Origin: Hoylesella loescheii | GTDB lineage: Bacteria > Bacteroidota > Bacteroidia > Bacteroidales > Bacteroidaceae | NCBI GenBank assembly: GCA_021531755.1 | Contig: JADYUK010000005.1 | Span: forward strand, 1-64,000 | DNA: 64,000 nucleotides | Direction of reading: 5' to 3' | Shown here: positions 26,148 through 35,902 of the stretch, piece by piece | How positions within the stretch are numbered: position 1 is the stretch's first letter | Layout: each line of letters starts with the position of its first letter | Position numbers and translations under genes: made by a program | Notes under the pieces: model-generated | Told to the model about the DNA's origin: nothing | Databases searched by the model: none | What the model saw: only the letters and a program-made list of their open reading frames with translations

Positions 26148-27695
26148 ATGCAACGATTAAACCAACTTTATATAGATACTTTCGGGCATCCAGCCTCGTC
26201 TGTGGTGAGACTTGCCGGAGCCGGGAGCAACAGGCAGTATTACCGGCTTTATGATGAGAATGGCAATACAGTCATAGGCGTCATAGGAACATCACGCGAA
26301 GAGGACCATGCCTTCATCTCAATAGCCCATCATTTTGAGAAGAGGAAGCTTCCTGTACCTCATATATTTGCTGTCAGTGACGACGAGATGTGTTATCTCC
26401 AGCAGGATCTTGGCGATACCTCGCTATTCGACGCTATACGAGGTGGACGGGAATCAGGCGGACGTTACAATAATGAGGAGAAGGAACTGCTGAGAAGAAC
26501 CATACGAGAGCTTCCGAATATCCAGATAAGAGGAGCCCGTGGCATGGACTGGAATGTCTGCTACCCTCAGCCTCAGTTTGATACAGACAATGTCCTGTTT
26601 GACCTGAACTATTTCAAATACTGTTTCCTCAAGACAACAGAGATTGATTTCCACGAGTTGAAGCTCGAGGCAAACTTCCGGCTTCTGGCCAAAGACCTTG
26701 CCATGCATGACGATGTCTCAGGAATAGAGTCGCAGAGTTTCATGTACCGTGATTTCCAAGCCCGTAATGTCATGCTTGATAACAAGGGCAATCCGTACTT
26801 CATTGATTTCCAGGGAGGTCGGCGTGGTCCTTATTACTATGATGTGGCGTCATTCCTGTGGCAGGCGTCGGCTCATTACAGTCCAGTCCTGCGGCGTGAG
26901 ATGATAGGCGAGTATTATGACGCCTTGAAACAGTATATCGAGGTCCCAAACGAGAAGACTTTCAATGAGCGTCTCCAGCTGTTTGTGCTGTTCCGCACGC
27001 TTCAGGTTCTCGGGGCATATGGATTCAGAGGGCGTTTTGAGCGCAAGAAACATTTCATAGACAGTATTCCTCCAGCTGTGGAGAATCTGCGTATGCTGCT
27101 CTCGGAGAATGATTTCCCATATCCTTATCTTGTCGATGTCCTCCAGCGCCTGTGTGACAAGGATGAATTCCAGATGCCAGCAGTGAGGCCGAAGGAGCGT
27201 CTTGACGGCTTCAAGACGGCAAGCAATGATGTCTATGTCGCCAATCCTGCCGACGGTCCGGCGACATTCTCAAAGTATGATGGCAAAGGGCCTCTTGTCG
27301 TGAGAGTGTGGAGCTTCTCTTACAAGAAGGGAATACCGGACGATCCATCTGGCAATGGCGGAGGATATGTTTTTGATTGCCGCTCGACACACAATCCGGG
27401 ACGCTATGAGCCATATAAGAAGCTGACAGGACTCGACGAGCCCGTCATAAGATTCCTGGAGGATGACGGAGAGATACTTCGCTTCCTGGACGCTGTCTAT
27501 CAGCTCGCCGACCATCATGTGGAGCGTTATATCCAAAGAGGTTTCACATCGCTGATGTTTGCCTTCGGATGTACAGGCGGACAACACAGGTCAGTTTATT
27601 CTGCCCAGCACCTCGCTGAGCACATACATGAGAAATATGGAATAAAAGTGATTGTATGTCACAGAGAACAAGGAATAAGATGCACATTGCAATAG
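26148..27695 (+). CDS. APH-type kinase fused to a RapZ C-terminal domain
   Basis: Residues 1-330 are an aminoglycoside-phosphotransferase fold kinase: nucleotide loop AGAGSNRQYYRLY, catalytic loop YRDFQARNVM and metal site IDFQGGRRGPYYYD. This subfamily includes AmgK, which phosphorylates MurNAc and GlcNAc in cell-wall recycling. Residues about 360-515 are a RapZ C-terminal domain (VFDCRSTHNPG, FAFGCTGGQHRSVY), the domain that in E. coli binds glucosamine-6-phosphate. The start at 26148 is chosen because the frame is open further upstream without homology. The gene overlaps the following kinase by 16 bp. A sugar kinase with a ligand-sensing domain is an inference. Confidence 0.85.
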   Translation: MQRLNQLYIDTFGHPASSVVRLAGAGSNRQYYRLYDENGNTVIGVIGTSREEDHAFISIAHHFEKRKLPVPHIFAVSDDEMCYLQQDLGDTSLFDAIRGGRESGGRYNNEEKELLRRTIRELPNIQIRGARGMDWNVCYPQPQFDTDNVLFDLNYFKYCFLKTTEIDFHELKLEANFRLLAKDLAMHDDVSGIESQSFMYRDFQARNVMLDNKGNPYFIDFQGGRRGPYYYDVASFLWQASAHYSPVLRREMIGEYYDALKQYIEVPNEKTFNERLQLFVLFRTLQVLGAYGFRGRFERKKHFIDSIPPAVENLRMLLSENDFPYPYLVDVLQRLCDKDEFQMPAVRPKERLDGFKTASNDVYVANPADGPATFSKYDGKGPLVVRVWSFSYKKGIPDDPSGNGGGYVFDCRSTHNPGRYEPYKKLTGLDEPVIRFLEDDGEILRFLDAVYQLADHHVERYIQRGFTSLMFAFGCTGGQHRSVYSAQHLAEHIHEKYGIKVIVCHREQGIRCTLQ

Positions 27696-28312
27696 CTGGA
27701 AACATAGGGTCAGGGAAAACTACCCTGACAAAGATGCTCGCCAGGCATTATGGTTGGGAACCACGCTTCGAGAAGGTGGTGGAGAATCCTTATCTCGCCG
27801 ATTACTATAAAGACATCAAGCGATGGTCGTTCAATCTTGAGGTCTACTTCCTGAAAGAGCGTTTCAAGGACGTTATGGATATCAACACATGTGAGAAGTC
27901 TGTGATACAGGACAGGTCAATCTTCGAGGGCGTTTATGTCTTCGCCAAGAACAATCATGAGCAGGGTGCCATATCCGACCTTGACTATGACACATACATG
28001 GAGCTTTTTGAGATGATGACATCCGTGACAAAATATCCTGACCTGATGATATATCTGAGAGCGACAACCGACCATCTTGTCGCAAACATCCAGAAGAGGG
28101 GACGGGATTATGAGCAGGCAATAAAGATAGAGTATCTGCAGGGGCTTAATAAGAATTATGACGACTTCATCTACAAGAACTATAAGGGGAGGGTTCTTAC
28201 CATTGACGTGAACAATCTCGATTATGAGCATAACCCTGAGGACTTCAGGTATATTACTGACAGGCTTGACGAGATACTTTTTGGGCTCTTCCCCCTTGAT
28301 GAGGATAATTGA
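27680..28312 (+). CDS. Deoxynucleoside kinase 1
   Basis: A 210-residue deoxynucleoside kinase of the dCK/dGK/dAK type, which salvages deoxynucleosides by phosphorylating them. The P-loop is AGNIGSGKTT at the N-terminus, DRS (in IQDRSIFEG) is the substrate-side motif and the lid arginines are in KRGRDYEQAI. The start at 27680 is used because the P-loop follows directly; a start at 27656 would add 8 residues. It overlaps the upstream APH-RapZ gene by 16 bp and is followed 36 bp later by a second copy. Which deoxynucleoside is used is not readable by eye. Confidence 0.93.
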   Translation: MHIAIAGNIGSGKTTLTKMLARHYGWEPRFEKVVENPYLADYYKDIKRWSFNLEVYFLKERFKDVMDINTCEKSVIQDRSIFEGVYVFAKNNHEQGAISDLDYDTYMELFEMMTSVTKYPDLMIYLRATTDHLVANIQKRGRDYEQAIKIEYLQGLNKNYDDFIYKNYKGRVLTIDVNNLDYEHNPEDFRYITDRLDEILFGLFPLDEDN

Positions 28313-28348
28313 CACTGACATTATAAAAAACAAAGACATTCAATACAT

Positions 28349-28975
28349 ATGCATATAGCTGTAGCTGGAAATATCGGTAGTGGAAAGACTACTCTCACAC
28401 GTCTGTTAGCGAAACGCTATGGATGGACCCCACGTTTTGAGCCTGTCGACAACAATCCTTATCTCGCCGACTTCTATGAAGATATGAGACGCTGGGCATT
28501 CAACCTCCAGATATTTTTCCTCAACAAGCGTTTCAAGGAGGTCATTGAGATATCAAAGTCGGAAGATACAATCATACAGGACAGGACAATCTTTGAGGAT
28601 GCGAGGATATTCGCACCCAACCTGCATAGCCAGGGATATATGAGCGACCGTGACTTTGAGAATTACACAGATCTCTTTGACCTTATGATGTCGCTGGTCA
28701 AGCTCCCTGACCTCATGATTTACATTCGCTCAAGCATACCTAACCTGATATCACAGATAGAGAAACGCGGAAGAGACTATGAGCAGAGTATACGTATCGA
28801 CTATCTCACAGGCCTTAACAATCGCTATGAGGAGTGGATAAAGACATACAAGGGACGTCTCATAATAATAGATGGTGACACCTGCAAATTCGGCGATGAC
28901 AAGAAGGCACTGCAACAAGTCACCGATATGATAGACTCAGAGCTCTTCGGACTCTTCCCCCTCGGGGATTTTTGA
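28349..28975 (+). CDS. Deoxynucleoside kinase 2
   Basis: A paralogue of the gene at 27680 with the same P-loop (AGNIGSGKTT), DRT in IQDRTIFEDA and lid KRGRDYEQSI. The two proteins are similar along most of their length but differ in the substrate-binding region (VVENPYLADYYKDIKRW against VDNNPYLADFYEDMRRW, and the HEQGAISD against LHSQGYMSD segments), which fits a split of specificity as in the Lactobacillus dAK/dGK pair. It ends 28975. A gene cassette of APH-RapZ plus two kinases is the unit here. Confidence 0.93.
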   Translation: MHIAVAGNIGSGKTTLTRLLAKRYGWTPRFEPVDNNPYLADFYEDMRRWAFNLQIFFLNKRFKEVIEISKSEDTIIQDRTIFEDARIFAPNLHSQGYMSDRDFENYTDLFDLMMSLVKLPDLMIYIRSSIPNLISQIEKRGRDYEQSIRIDYLTGLNNRYEEWIKTYKGRLIIIDGDTCKFGDDKKALQQVTDMIDSELFGLFPLGDF

Positions 28976-30038
28976 AGCGTGGGGGATGACACACAGATAT
29001 CGTTATGCCTACGGCTGAACTGTGACATTGGTCTCAGCTCTATATATAGAGAGAATATGTGAATATTCTCGACCAGTAGGGGAGAGGAAAGCAGACAGCT
29101 ACGGGTGGTAACGTGCCCCATTCTTCCCGAAACCTTCATCCCGAAACCATTCATCCAGACAAGATTACCCCACTTGAAAAACACAATCTCAAGACAGATG
29201 TCAACGCTGTGTCTCATCCTGTACTGATTAGCCAGTCATCCAGTGTAAATGAGCTGCCCATTCAATAGTCTTGAAGCGCTCATCGAGTATCTATTGGGAT
29301 GAAGATTGTAAATCTCTGATACAAAGCGTGTTGTGTCACATATGCATTATTAGGCGTATCAATCTGAATCGGTACAATCCTCCCTATTGCAAACTAATGG
29401 TCCGAATGGGGTCGTGGAATCCAAATACATTGAGGGGGATCAGCAATTTCTTGCTGTACACCAATAATCACGAACGAGAGTGCCGCAGATAAGAGGAAGC
29501 TTGTTGTTCTCAGATGCCTCACGCAACCAATTCCGCGTCCTATGAATAGCCGGTAAGTCTCTTAAAAATCCTTAACAGAAAAGCGTGTATACCATTTTTA
29601 TGGAATTAAAGCATTATCTTTGCAGATAAGACATGGCCTTGCGGCAGATATCAAAATAAAGACACGATGCCAGGCTGCAGACCATAGACCATATATATAT
29701 ATAAGGTGATAATGACCCGCCGGATGTGGTAGTGAAGCAACATGAATCCTGCATCAGCTCCGAGCCATGATACAGGTGGTATCTATTGATTTGATTTGGT
29801 GTTATTCCGCTCTGCCTCTCAGCGCAGATTTCTTCGCAAGTGCAAGGCTGCGTTACGGGCTATACTGTAAGCTAGCAGAAAAGAGTGTTGCCTGAGAGAG
29901 AGGAAAAGATCACAAAGCTATCCTGTGCCAGAATCACAATCCATAGAACCCACTGTGAGTCATATCTGCCTGGTGTCAAGACATTTTCAGAGAAAAACCT
30001 AAACAATATTTTATCAGAGAATAACCATAAACCATACT
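28976..30038. other. Long gap before the polygalacturonase genes
   Basis: A gap of 1063 bp. The promoter at 29615-29622 would give the first polygalacturonase a leader of about 410 bases. The leader has short runs of AT (29690-29702) and several small inverted repeats but no motif I recognise. The part from 28976 to 29600 shows no gene. Confidence 0.5.
29615..29622 (+). promoter_or_regulatory. Promoter -7 box in front of the polygalacturonase genes
   Basis: TATCTTTG matches the -7 consensus, with a T-rich stretch about 20 bp upstream but no clean TTTG. It is about 417 bp before the start at 30039. Confidence 0.5.
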
Positions 30039-31442
30039 ATGAGAAAATCATTCATCATGTTATGCCTCCTCTCTTTGGGAGCATTATGTTCTCATGCACA
30101 GGACGCATGGGAGACTACTTACAAGCAGATTGAGGCACGCATTGTCGCCCCAACATTCCGGGACAAATGTTACAAAGCCTCTGTCAAGCAAGCCAACTCG
30201 GCACGTAAGAACCAGAAAACCATCAACTCTGCCATAGCCAGATGCTCAAAGGCTGGCGGCGGCAAGGTTGTCATTCCCAAGGGTAAGTATATGACAGGTG
30301 CGATAACGCTCCTGTCAGGTGTCAACCTTGTCATTGATGAGGGTGCAGAACTCGTTTTCGCCTTTGACCGTGACCTCTATCCCAATGTTGTGACCCGATG
30401 GGAGGGCCTTGACATCATCAATTACCAGCCATGCATATATGCCTATGGACAGAAGAACATAGGCTTGACAGGCAAGGGTATTATAAATGGCAACGGCTCA
30501 AACGAGAGATGGTGGTACATGAAGGGAAACAAACACCATGGATACCATGAGGGCGTTGATGAGTGGCAGGGTACTGACAAGATTGGTACACGCGCACAGC
30601 TGTTGAAGATGGCAGACAATGCTGTCCCTGTAGAGAAACGTGTCTTCGGCAAGGGAAAAGGCCTGCGTCCACAGCTCGTCAACTTTGTCAAATGCGAGAA
30701 TGCCATTATCGAGGGCGTAGAGCTCCGTGACTCTCCTTTCTGGGTTATCCACCCATTGTTTGTCAAGAACCTCACTGTCCGCGATGTGAAGATATACAAT
30801 GAGGGACCTAATGGAGACGGATGTGACCCGGAATCGTGCGAGGACGTGCTCATTGAGGGATGCACCTTCCATACAGGCGACGATTGCATAGCGTTGAAGT
30901 CAGGCAGGAATGCTGATGGCTTGAGAGCTGCAACACCTTCACAGAACATCATCATCCGCCGATGCAAGATGGCCGACGGACACGGAGGAGTGGTTATCGG
31001 CTCAGAGATATCTGGTGGCGTGAGAAATGTGTTCGCTGAGGATTGCGACATGGACTCCCCTAATCTTGACCGTGTCATAAGAATAAAGACAAACACCTGC
31101 CGTGGAGGAGTCAATGAGAATATCTATGTCAGGAATATCCGCGTCGGAGAGTGTCGTGAGGCAGTCATGAGAATCAATCTCGTATATGAGCCAAAGGAGA
31201 TAGCCGAGCGTGGCCATATACCGACTGTACGCAATGTCTATGTGGATAATGTCGTGTGCAAGAAATCCAAGTATGGCATCTTGTTGAACGGCCTCACAGA
31301 GAAAGACTCGAAGACACCTCAGATATATAACATAAATGTGACAAACTGCAATTTCGGAGGACTTTCAGCCGAACCCCTTTATAAGACTGGACTCGTGAAG
31401 GATATCAAGCTGGAGAATGTCACCGTCAGTGGAATCCTCTGA
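30039..31442 (+). CDS. Polygalacturonase, glycoside hydrolase family 28
   Basis: Cleaves galacturonan chains of pectin. A 20-residue signal peptide ends at SHA, followed by a right-handed beta-helix. The catalytic motifs of GH28 are present in order: NGDGCDPESC (about residue 258), TGDDCIALKSGRN (about 280), GHGGVVIGSE (about 314) and RIKT (about 348). The 467-residue length is typical for Bacteroidota enzymes. It is likely periplasmic or surface-linked (no lipobox, so not a lipoprotein). A second GH28 follows 159 bp later. Endo- or exo-action and the preference for rhamnogalacturonan cannot be decided. Confidence 0.93.
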   Translation: MRKSFIMLCLLSLGALCSHAQDAWETTYKQIEARIVAPTFRDKCYKASVKQANSARKNQKTINSAIARCSKAGGGKVVIPKGKYMTGAITLLSGVNLVIDEGAELVFAFDRDLYPNVVTRWEGLDIINYQPCIYAYGQKNIGLTGKGIINGNGSNERWWYMKGNKHHGYHEGVDEWQGTDKIGTRAQLLKMADNAVPVEKRVFGKGKGLRPQLVNFVKCENAIIEGVELRDSPFWVIHPLFVKNLTVRDVKIYNEGPNGDGCDPESCEDVLIEGCTFHTGDDCIALKSGRNADGLRAATPSQNIIIRRCKMADGHGGVVIGSEISGGVRNVFAEDCDMDSPNLDRVIRIKTNTCRGGVNENIYVRNIRVGECREAVMRINLVYEPKEIAERGHIPTVRNVYVDNVVCKKSKYGILLNGLTEKDSKTPQIYNINVTNCNFGGLSAEPLYKTGLVKDIKLENVTVSGIL

Positions 31443-31601
31443 CCCCCTTTGGCGTAAGAGTCTTGACAATCAGGAAGACAGGACGATTTTTTAGCCTGAA
31501 TGTTGAGAGCGGGATATTGAGAGACTTGCCCTCCCCGGTATCCCCACTGACCGGAAGGGTAGCAATTCATATCATTGAACCCACCTAAATCTATAATTAT
31601 T

Positions 31602-34247
31602 ATGAGAAAAATAAGTTTGCTATTATTAGCTATTCTCTCTACCGTCGGTGTTCTGGCCGATGGTTGGGACACAAACCTTTATAAGCAGATAGAGCAGAGC
31701 ATCCAGGCTCCGGTATTCCGCGACAAGGTATACAAACCTGCGGTGAAACCGACAAACAGCGCATTGAAGAATCAGAAGGCTATAAACCGCGCCATAGAAC
31801 GTGCCTCAAAGGCAGGCGGCGGTAAAGTGGTTATCCCTGAAGGCGTTTACATGACAGGAGCCATACGTCTTCTCTCAGACGTCAACCTTGTTGTGTCGAA
31901 AGGAGCCACACTGCGTTTCGCTTATGAGCCAGCCCTCTATCCGCTTGTCTATACAAGATACGAGGGGCTTGACCTCTATAATTATTCTCCTTGCATATAC
32001 GCCAATGGCGCAAAGAACATCGGCATTACCGGCGAAGGCACGATAGACGGAAATGGAGCTAACGAGACATTCTGGCAGTGGACAGGTGTCGAGCGCTTCG
32101 GATACAAGAAAGGCGTGACCACCGAGGACTCACGTTTCCCACGGGATGGCAATAGCCTCGGCTACAGAGCCATACTCCAGAAGATGTGTGAGGACAATGT
32201 CCCTGTTAAGGACCGCGTGTTCGGCATGGGCAAGGGGTTGCGTATGCAGCTCGTCAATCCTGTCAACTGTGAGAATATCCTTATCGAGGGGGTGACAATG
32301 CTCAACTCCCCATTCTGGGTCATGCATCCACTGTTCTCCAAGAACATTACCGTGCGCAAGGTCTACGTATACAACGAAGGCCCAAATGGTGACGGCTGCG
32401 ACCCTGAGTCGTGCGAGAACGTCCTGATAGAGGATTGTGTCTTCCATACAGGCGATGACTGCATAGCCATAAAGTCAGGCAGGAATGGCGATGGCCGTAG
32501 AGATGGCCGTCCGTCGAAGAATATTATCGTGCGCCGCTGCAAGATGGAGGATGGCCATGGAGGTGTGGTCATAGGCTCAGAGATCTCAGGAGGCGTTGAG
32601 AATGTCTTTGCTGAGGATTGCGAGATGTCCTCCCCAAATCTCGACCGTGTACTGCGCATAAAGACAAACACTTGTCGTGGAGGTGTCACAAAGAATGTCT
32701 TCATGCGCAATGTCCGTGTCGGAGAATGCCGTGAGGCTGTCTTGCGCATAAATATCAACTACCAGCCCAAGGAGGCGGCTGAGCGCGGACATATACCATA
32801 TGTGCACAATGTATGGATGGAGAATGTCACATGCGGAAAGTCCCGTCATGGCATTATCATAAATGGAGTGAAGGAGGCAGATGCTGTCTATGACATACAT
32901 GTGCGCAACTGCTCGTTCACAGGAGTGACAGACAAACCTGTGGTCAGGGAGAACCGCATGCACGATATTCATCTTGACAATGTTAGCGTCAATGGCTCGC
33001 TCGTGCTTGCCGATATGCCATACAAGAGCTACGCCGAGTGGCTGACACGCTCCGAGATGAAGAGGGTCCCCAACCCCATATACCTCGACTTCACCGACTC
33101 CAAGAAACATCCCAAGGGCAAATGGTCGTATGTCATGGGCATAGAGCTTGAGGGAATGCTCGACACATATCTTGCACATGGAGGTGACGACATCCTCGAC
33201 TATGTGAAGAGATACCCCGAGCAGATGATTGCTGATGACGGAACCACAACGGGCTTCAAGTACGAGGATTTCAATCTCGACAATGTCCGCACGGCGCGCT
33301 TCATCTACCGCATGAACAAGATAGCCCCCCGCAAGGGAAATGACATCGCCCTGAGGACATTCTTCCGCCAGCTCATCAACCAGCCACGCACAGACGAGGG
33401 CGTCTACTGGCACAAGAAAATCTACCACGACCAGGTATGGCTCGACGGAATCTATATGGGTCTGCCTTATAAGACCATAGCCGCGCCAGAGATGGTAGCA
33501 CAGGGTATGACGGTAGCTTCTAAAGGCATGCCACGGAAGAACGCCCGCTTGACTAAACAGCAGCAGAAGAAAGAGCTCAAGGCGTACTACGATGATATCC
33601 TCCATCAGATAACGATGACAGACGCCCGCACATATGACGAGGCCACCAATCTCTGGAAACACGCATGGGACTCCAAGCACGGCATGTTCTGGGCAGACAA
33701 GGAGACAGGTCGTTCAAAGCATACATGGGCACGTGCCCTCGGATGGTTCGCCATGGCACAGGTCGAGATTCTTGACCATCTGCCCGCTGATTATGACGGG
33801 CGTGAGAAGATTATCGACATGCTCCGTCGCACTATGACCTCCTGCAAGCAGTATCAGGACAAGGAGACAGGCCTGTGGTACGATGTCATGGATGTCGACT
33901 CTCCCGAGAATTATCTTGAGGCGACAGCCTCATGCATGTTTGCCTATGCCATGCTCAAGGGCGCGCGTCTTGGATATCTTGATTCCTCATTCCGCGAGGC
34001 TGGAATAAAGGCGTACAAAGGTATTATCCGTAATTTCATACGCATCAATCCTGACCTTACAATCTCCCTCACTCGCTGCTGCTCTGTCAGCGGACTTGGC
34101 CCAGAGAAGTCACCACACCGTGACGGTACATTCAAGTATTACATGTCTGAGCCTATACGCGATAACGACGCGAAAGGCATAGGCCCATTCATATGGGCGA
34201 CACTCGAGATGGAAAGCCTCGGGTATGACACATCGAGCGATTATTGA
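31602..34247 (+). CDS. GH28 polygalacturonase fused to GH105 unsaturated uronyl hydrolase
   Basis: A two-domain enzyme of 881 residues. A signal peptide (MRKISLLLLAILSTVGVLA) precedes a GH28 beta-helix similar to the preceding gene (NGDGCDPESC at about 263, TGDDCIAIKSGRN at about 284, GHGGVVIGSE, RIKT). From about residue 480 the sequence becomes a GH105 (alpha/alpha)6 barrel: KWSYVMGIELEGML, WARALGWFAMAQ and a late RDGTFKYYMSEP. GH105 enzymes release delta-4,5-unsaturated galacturonate made by pectate or rhamnogalacturonan lyases. The start at 31602 is chosen because the signal peptide begins there. Fusing both activities allows one protein to trim saturated and unsaturated chain ends. Confidence 0.93.
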   Translation: MRKISLLLLAILSTVGVLADGWDTNLYKQIEQSIQAPVFRDKVYKPAVKPTNSALKNQKAINRAIERASKAGGGKVVIPEGVYMTGAIRLLSDVNLVVSKGATLRFAYEPALYPLVYTRYEGLDLYNYSPCIYANGAKNIGITGEGTIDGNGANETFWQWTGVERFGYKKGVTTEDSRFPRDGNSLGYRAILQKMCEDNVPVKDRVFGMGKGLRMQLVNPVNCENILIEGVTMLNSPFWVMHPLFSKNITVRKVYVYNEGPNGDGCDPESCENVLIEDCVFHTGDDCIAIKSGRNGDGRRDGRPSKNIIVRRCKMEDGHGGVVIGSEISGGVENVFAEDCEMSSPNLDRVLRIKTNTCRGGVTKNVFMRNVRVGECREAVLRININYQPKEAAERGHIPYVHNVWMENVTCGKSRHGIIINGVKEADAVYDIHVRNCSFTGVTDKPVVRENRMHDIHLDNVSVNGSLVLADMPYKSYAEWLTRSEMKRVPNPIYLDFTDSKKHPKGKWSYVMGIELEGMLDTYLAHGGDDILDYVKRYPEQMIADDGTTTGFKYEDFNLDNVRTARFIYRMNKIAPRKGNDIALRTFFRQLINQPRTDEGVYWHKKIYHDQVWLDGIYMGLPYKTIAAPEMVAQGMTVASKGMPRKNARLTKQQQKKELKAYYDDILHQITMTDARTYDEATNLWKHAWDSKHGMFWADKETGRSKHTWARALGWFAMAQVEILDHLPADYDGREKIIDMLRRTMTSCKQYQDKETGLWYDVMDVDSPENYLEATASCMFAYAMLKGARLGYLDSSFREAGIKAYKGIIRNFIRINPDLTISLTRCCSVSGLGPEKSPHRDGTFKYYMSEPIRDNDAKGIGPFIWATLEMESLGYDTSSDY

Positions 34248-34328
34248 TATCGTAGGACGATATGCCTTGGCAGCATACACACCTACCGTATAATTACATT
34301 ATTTTTTGACATCCACCCCTGCTTTATT

Positions 34329-34377
34329 ATTGGTGTCCGTAGAGAAATTCCTCCACGGGCACCAATGTCTTTTTTTT
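34329..34377 (+). terminator. Terminator after the GH28-GH105 gene
   Basis: ATTGGTGTCCGT (34329-34340) pairs with ACGGGCACCAAT (34355-34366), then a T-rich run (34369-34377). It closes the two-gene pectinase unit. Confidence 0.85.
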
Positions 34378-34591
34378 ATTATTCTGAGCTGGTAAACTTT
34401 TGGGGTATTTCCCATACTTCTGCCATACAGTTTATGTAGTCAATAATGTATAACAAGTCATGGGATGGGTGCTGTTGATAGAAACCTAACTTTATGTGAA
34501 AGGCTGTTGTTAGGCGAGGGTAGAGCTCGGGGAATTATCGGAGAAGCTGTATTAGTCAATTATCCTGAGTCGTGACGAAAGAAAACGAAAT

Positions 34592-34644
34592 AAAAAAAGT
34601 GACGCATTCCTTATGGTATCAGAATGATAGATAAGAAATGCGTC
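34592..34644 (-). terminator. Terminator after queF
   Basis: On the minus strand GACGCATTTCTTAT pairs with ATAAGGAATGCGTC (34601-34614 and 34631-34644 on the plus strand) with one bulge and is followed by seven T residues. It ends the queuosine operon. Confidence 0.85.
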
Positions 34645-34738
34645 TTGAGTTCTGTGGTGGGATAGTTGCTTGTTACTTTTTTGTATGTTAGCCCATTGCT
34701 AACATCATCATAAACACACAGGTATAGGTATGGGCTGA

Positions 34739-35215
34739 TTACCCTTTTGTATGTTTGCCCATAAGATAATTGTCCAGCCTGTATGTTGCGAGTGTCTCGT
34801 AGCGTGATCCTGGTCTACCATAATTCGCATAAGGATGAATGCTTATGCCACCACGGGGTGTGAAGAGGCCTATCACCTCTATATATTTTGGTTCCATGAG
34901 ACGTATGAGGTCTTTCATGATGACGTTGACGCAATCCTCATGGAAATCACCGTGGTTGCGGAATGAGAACAGGTAGAGCTTCAGCGATTTCGACTCAACC
35001 ATGCGCTCGCCAGGTATATATCTTATCTTTATCTCTGCAAAGTCAGGCTGTCCTGTTATAGGACACAACGATGTGAATTCAGGGCATAGAAACTCAACCC
35101 AGTAATCGTTCTCCTTATGCTTGTTCTCGAATGTCTCGAGCACCTCTGGGGCATAGTCGCTTCTATATACAGTCGATTTGCCCAATGCTTTCAGTCCCTC
35201 AGATTCTCTATCCAT
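34739..35215 (-). CDS. queF: NADPH-dependent 7-cyano-7-deazaguanine reductase
   Basis: Reduces preQ0 to preQ1 in queuosine synthesis. The 158-residue unimodular enzyme has the nucleophilic cysteine in [10 protein letters not shown] (C51) with D58 seven residues on, and the QueF motif ESKSLKLYL (residues 74-82). It begins 8 bp after the transporter gene on the same strand. No queC, queD or queE is next to it, although queC often stands between these two genes in relatives. With a transporter upstream, it fits salvage of preQ0 from outside the cell. Confidence 0.95.
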   Translation of the reverse strand: MDRESEGLKALGKSTVYRSDYAPEVLETFENKHKENDYWVEFLCPEFTSLCPITGQPDFAEIKIRYIPGERMVESKSLKLYLFSFRNHGDFHEDCVNVIMKDLIRLMEPKYIEVIGLFTPRGGISIHPYANYGRPGSRYETLATYRLDNYLMGKHTKG

Positions 35216-35223
35216 ATTGTTGT

Positions 35224-35898
35224 TTAGAATATATTATAGCTTATACCATTATCGTACACATCTTCCCCCTCGTGCTTTTTCACAAGTCTCACAACATTCA
35301 TCGTTACTGGCAGGGCTATCACCTCATATGCCGTTTTCAGCACTACTTGCCATAGCATGAGATATGGCAGCTCGTCGGTAGGTACCACACCTGCCAAAGC
35401 GAGAGGGAAGAAGATTATGCTGTCAACACTCTCTCCGAATATTGTGCTCAGGATGGCTCGCCATGAGAAATGCTTTCCCTTATTGATGATTTTCATCCTC
35501 GACATGACGAATGCGTTGACGAAAGAGCCTGCTATGAACGCTATGAACGATGCTGCTGCTATGCGTGGTGCAAGCCCGAAGATGGCGTGGAATCCCTCGT
35601 CTCCTCTCCAGTATTCAGCCCCAGGAAGCCAGTCGCACAGTGCGCCAGCAGCTACAAAAAAGAAATTCAGGAAAAAGCCTTGCCAGATAAGAAGCTTCGC
35701 CTTGCGGTATCCCCATACCTCACAGACACAGTCGTTTATGATGTAGCTGATAGGGAAGATAATAAGTCCGCCAGTCTGGCTGTGATTGAAGAATGAGATT
35801 TGTTTTGTCTCAAAAATGTTTGCCGCGATGAGGCAAACCGTGAAGAGCGTGCTGAGAAACATGAACAGCAGGCTCACTTGTGTCTTTTCTTTTTTCAT
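35224..35898 (-). CDS. Queuosine precursor transporter
   Basis: A 224-residue integral membrane protein of the YhhQ (DUF165/VUT) family, with about six hydrophobic segments and the family block [19 protein letters not shown]. YhhQ of E. coli imports preQ0 and preQ1. The start at 35898 lies 5 bp after the predicted riboswitch pseudoknot tail, so translation is likely controlled by preQ1 itself. queF follows directly. The family and the riboswitch point to the same role. Confidence 0.92.
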   Translation of the reverse strand: MKKEKTQVSLLFMFLSTLFTVCLIAANIFETKQISFFNHSQTGGLIIFPISYIINDCVCEVWGYRKAKLLIWQGFFLNFFFVAAGALCDWLPGAEYWRGDEGFHAIFGLAPRIAAASFIAFIAGSFVNAFVMSRMKIINKGKHFSWRAILSTIFGESVDSIIFFPLALAGVVPTDELPYLMLWQVVLKTAYEVIALPVTMNVVRLVKKHEGEDVYDNGISYNIF

Positions 35899-35902
35899 TT
35901 TT

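Larger units (their letters stand above)
34248..34738. other. Gap between the pectinase unit and queF
   Basis: A 491-bp stretch between converging transcripts. It holds terminators of both and a short partial duplication of the end of queF. I see no gene. Confidence 0.5.

Noticed and set aside
29271-29492. Small plus-strand gene of 73 residues
   Set aside because: Composition is unlike the neighbours and there is no start context; likely chance.
32586-33680. Long frame antisense to the GH28-GH105 gene
   Set aside because: It is a mirror of a well supported coding region with strong codon bias.
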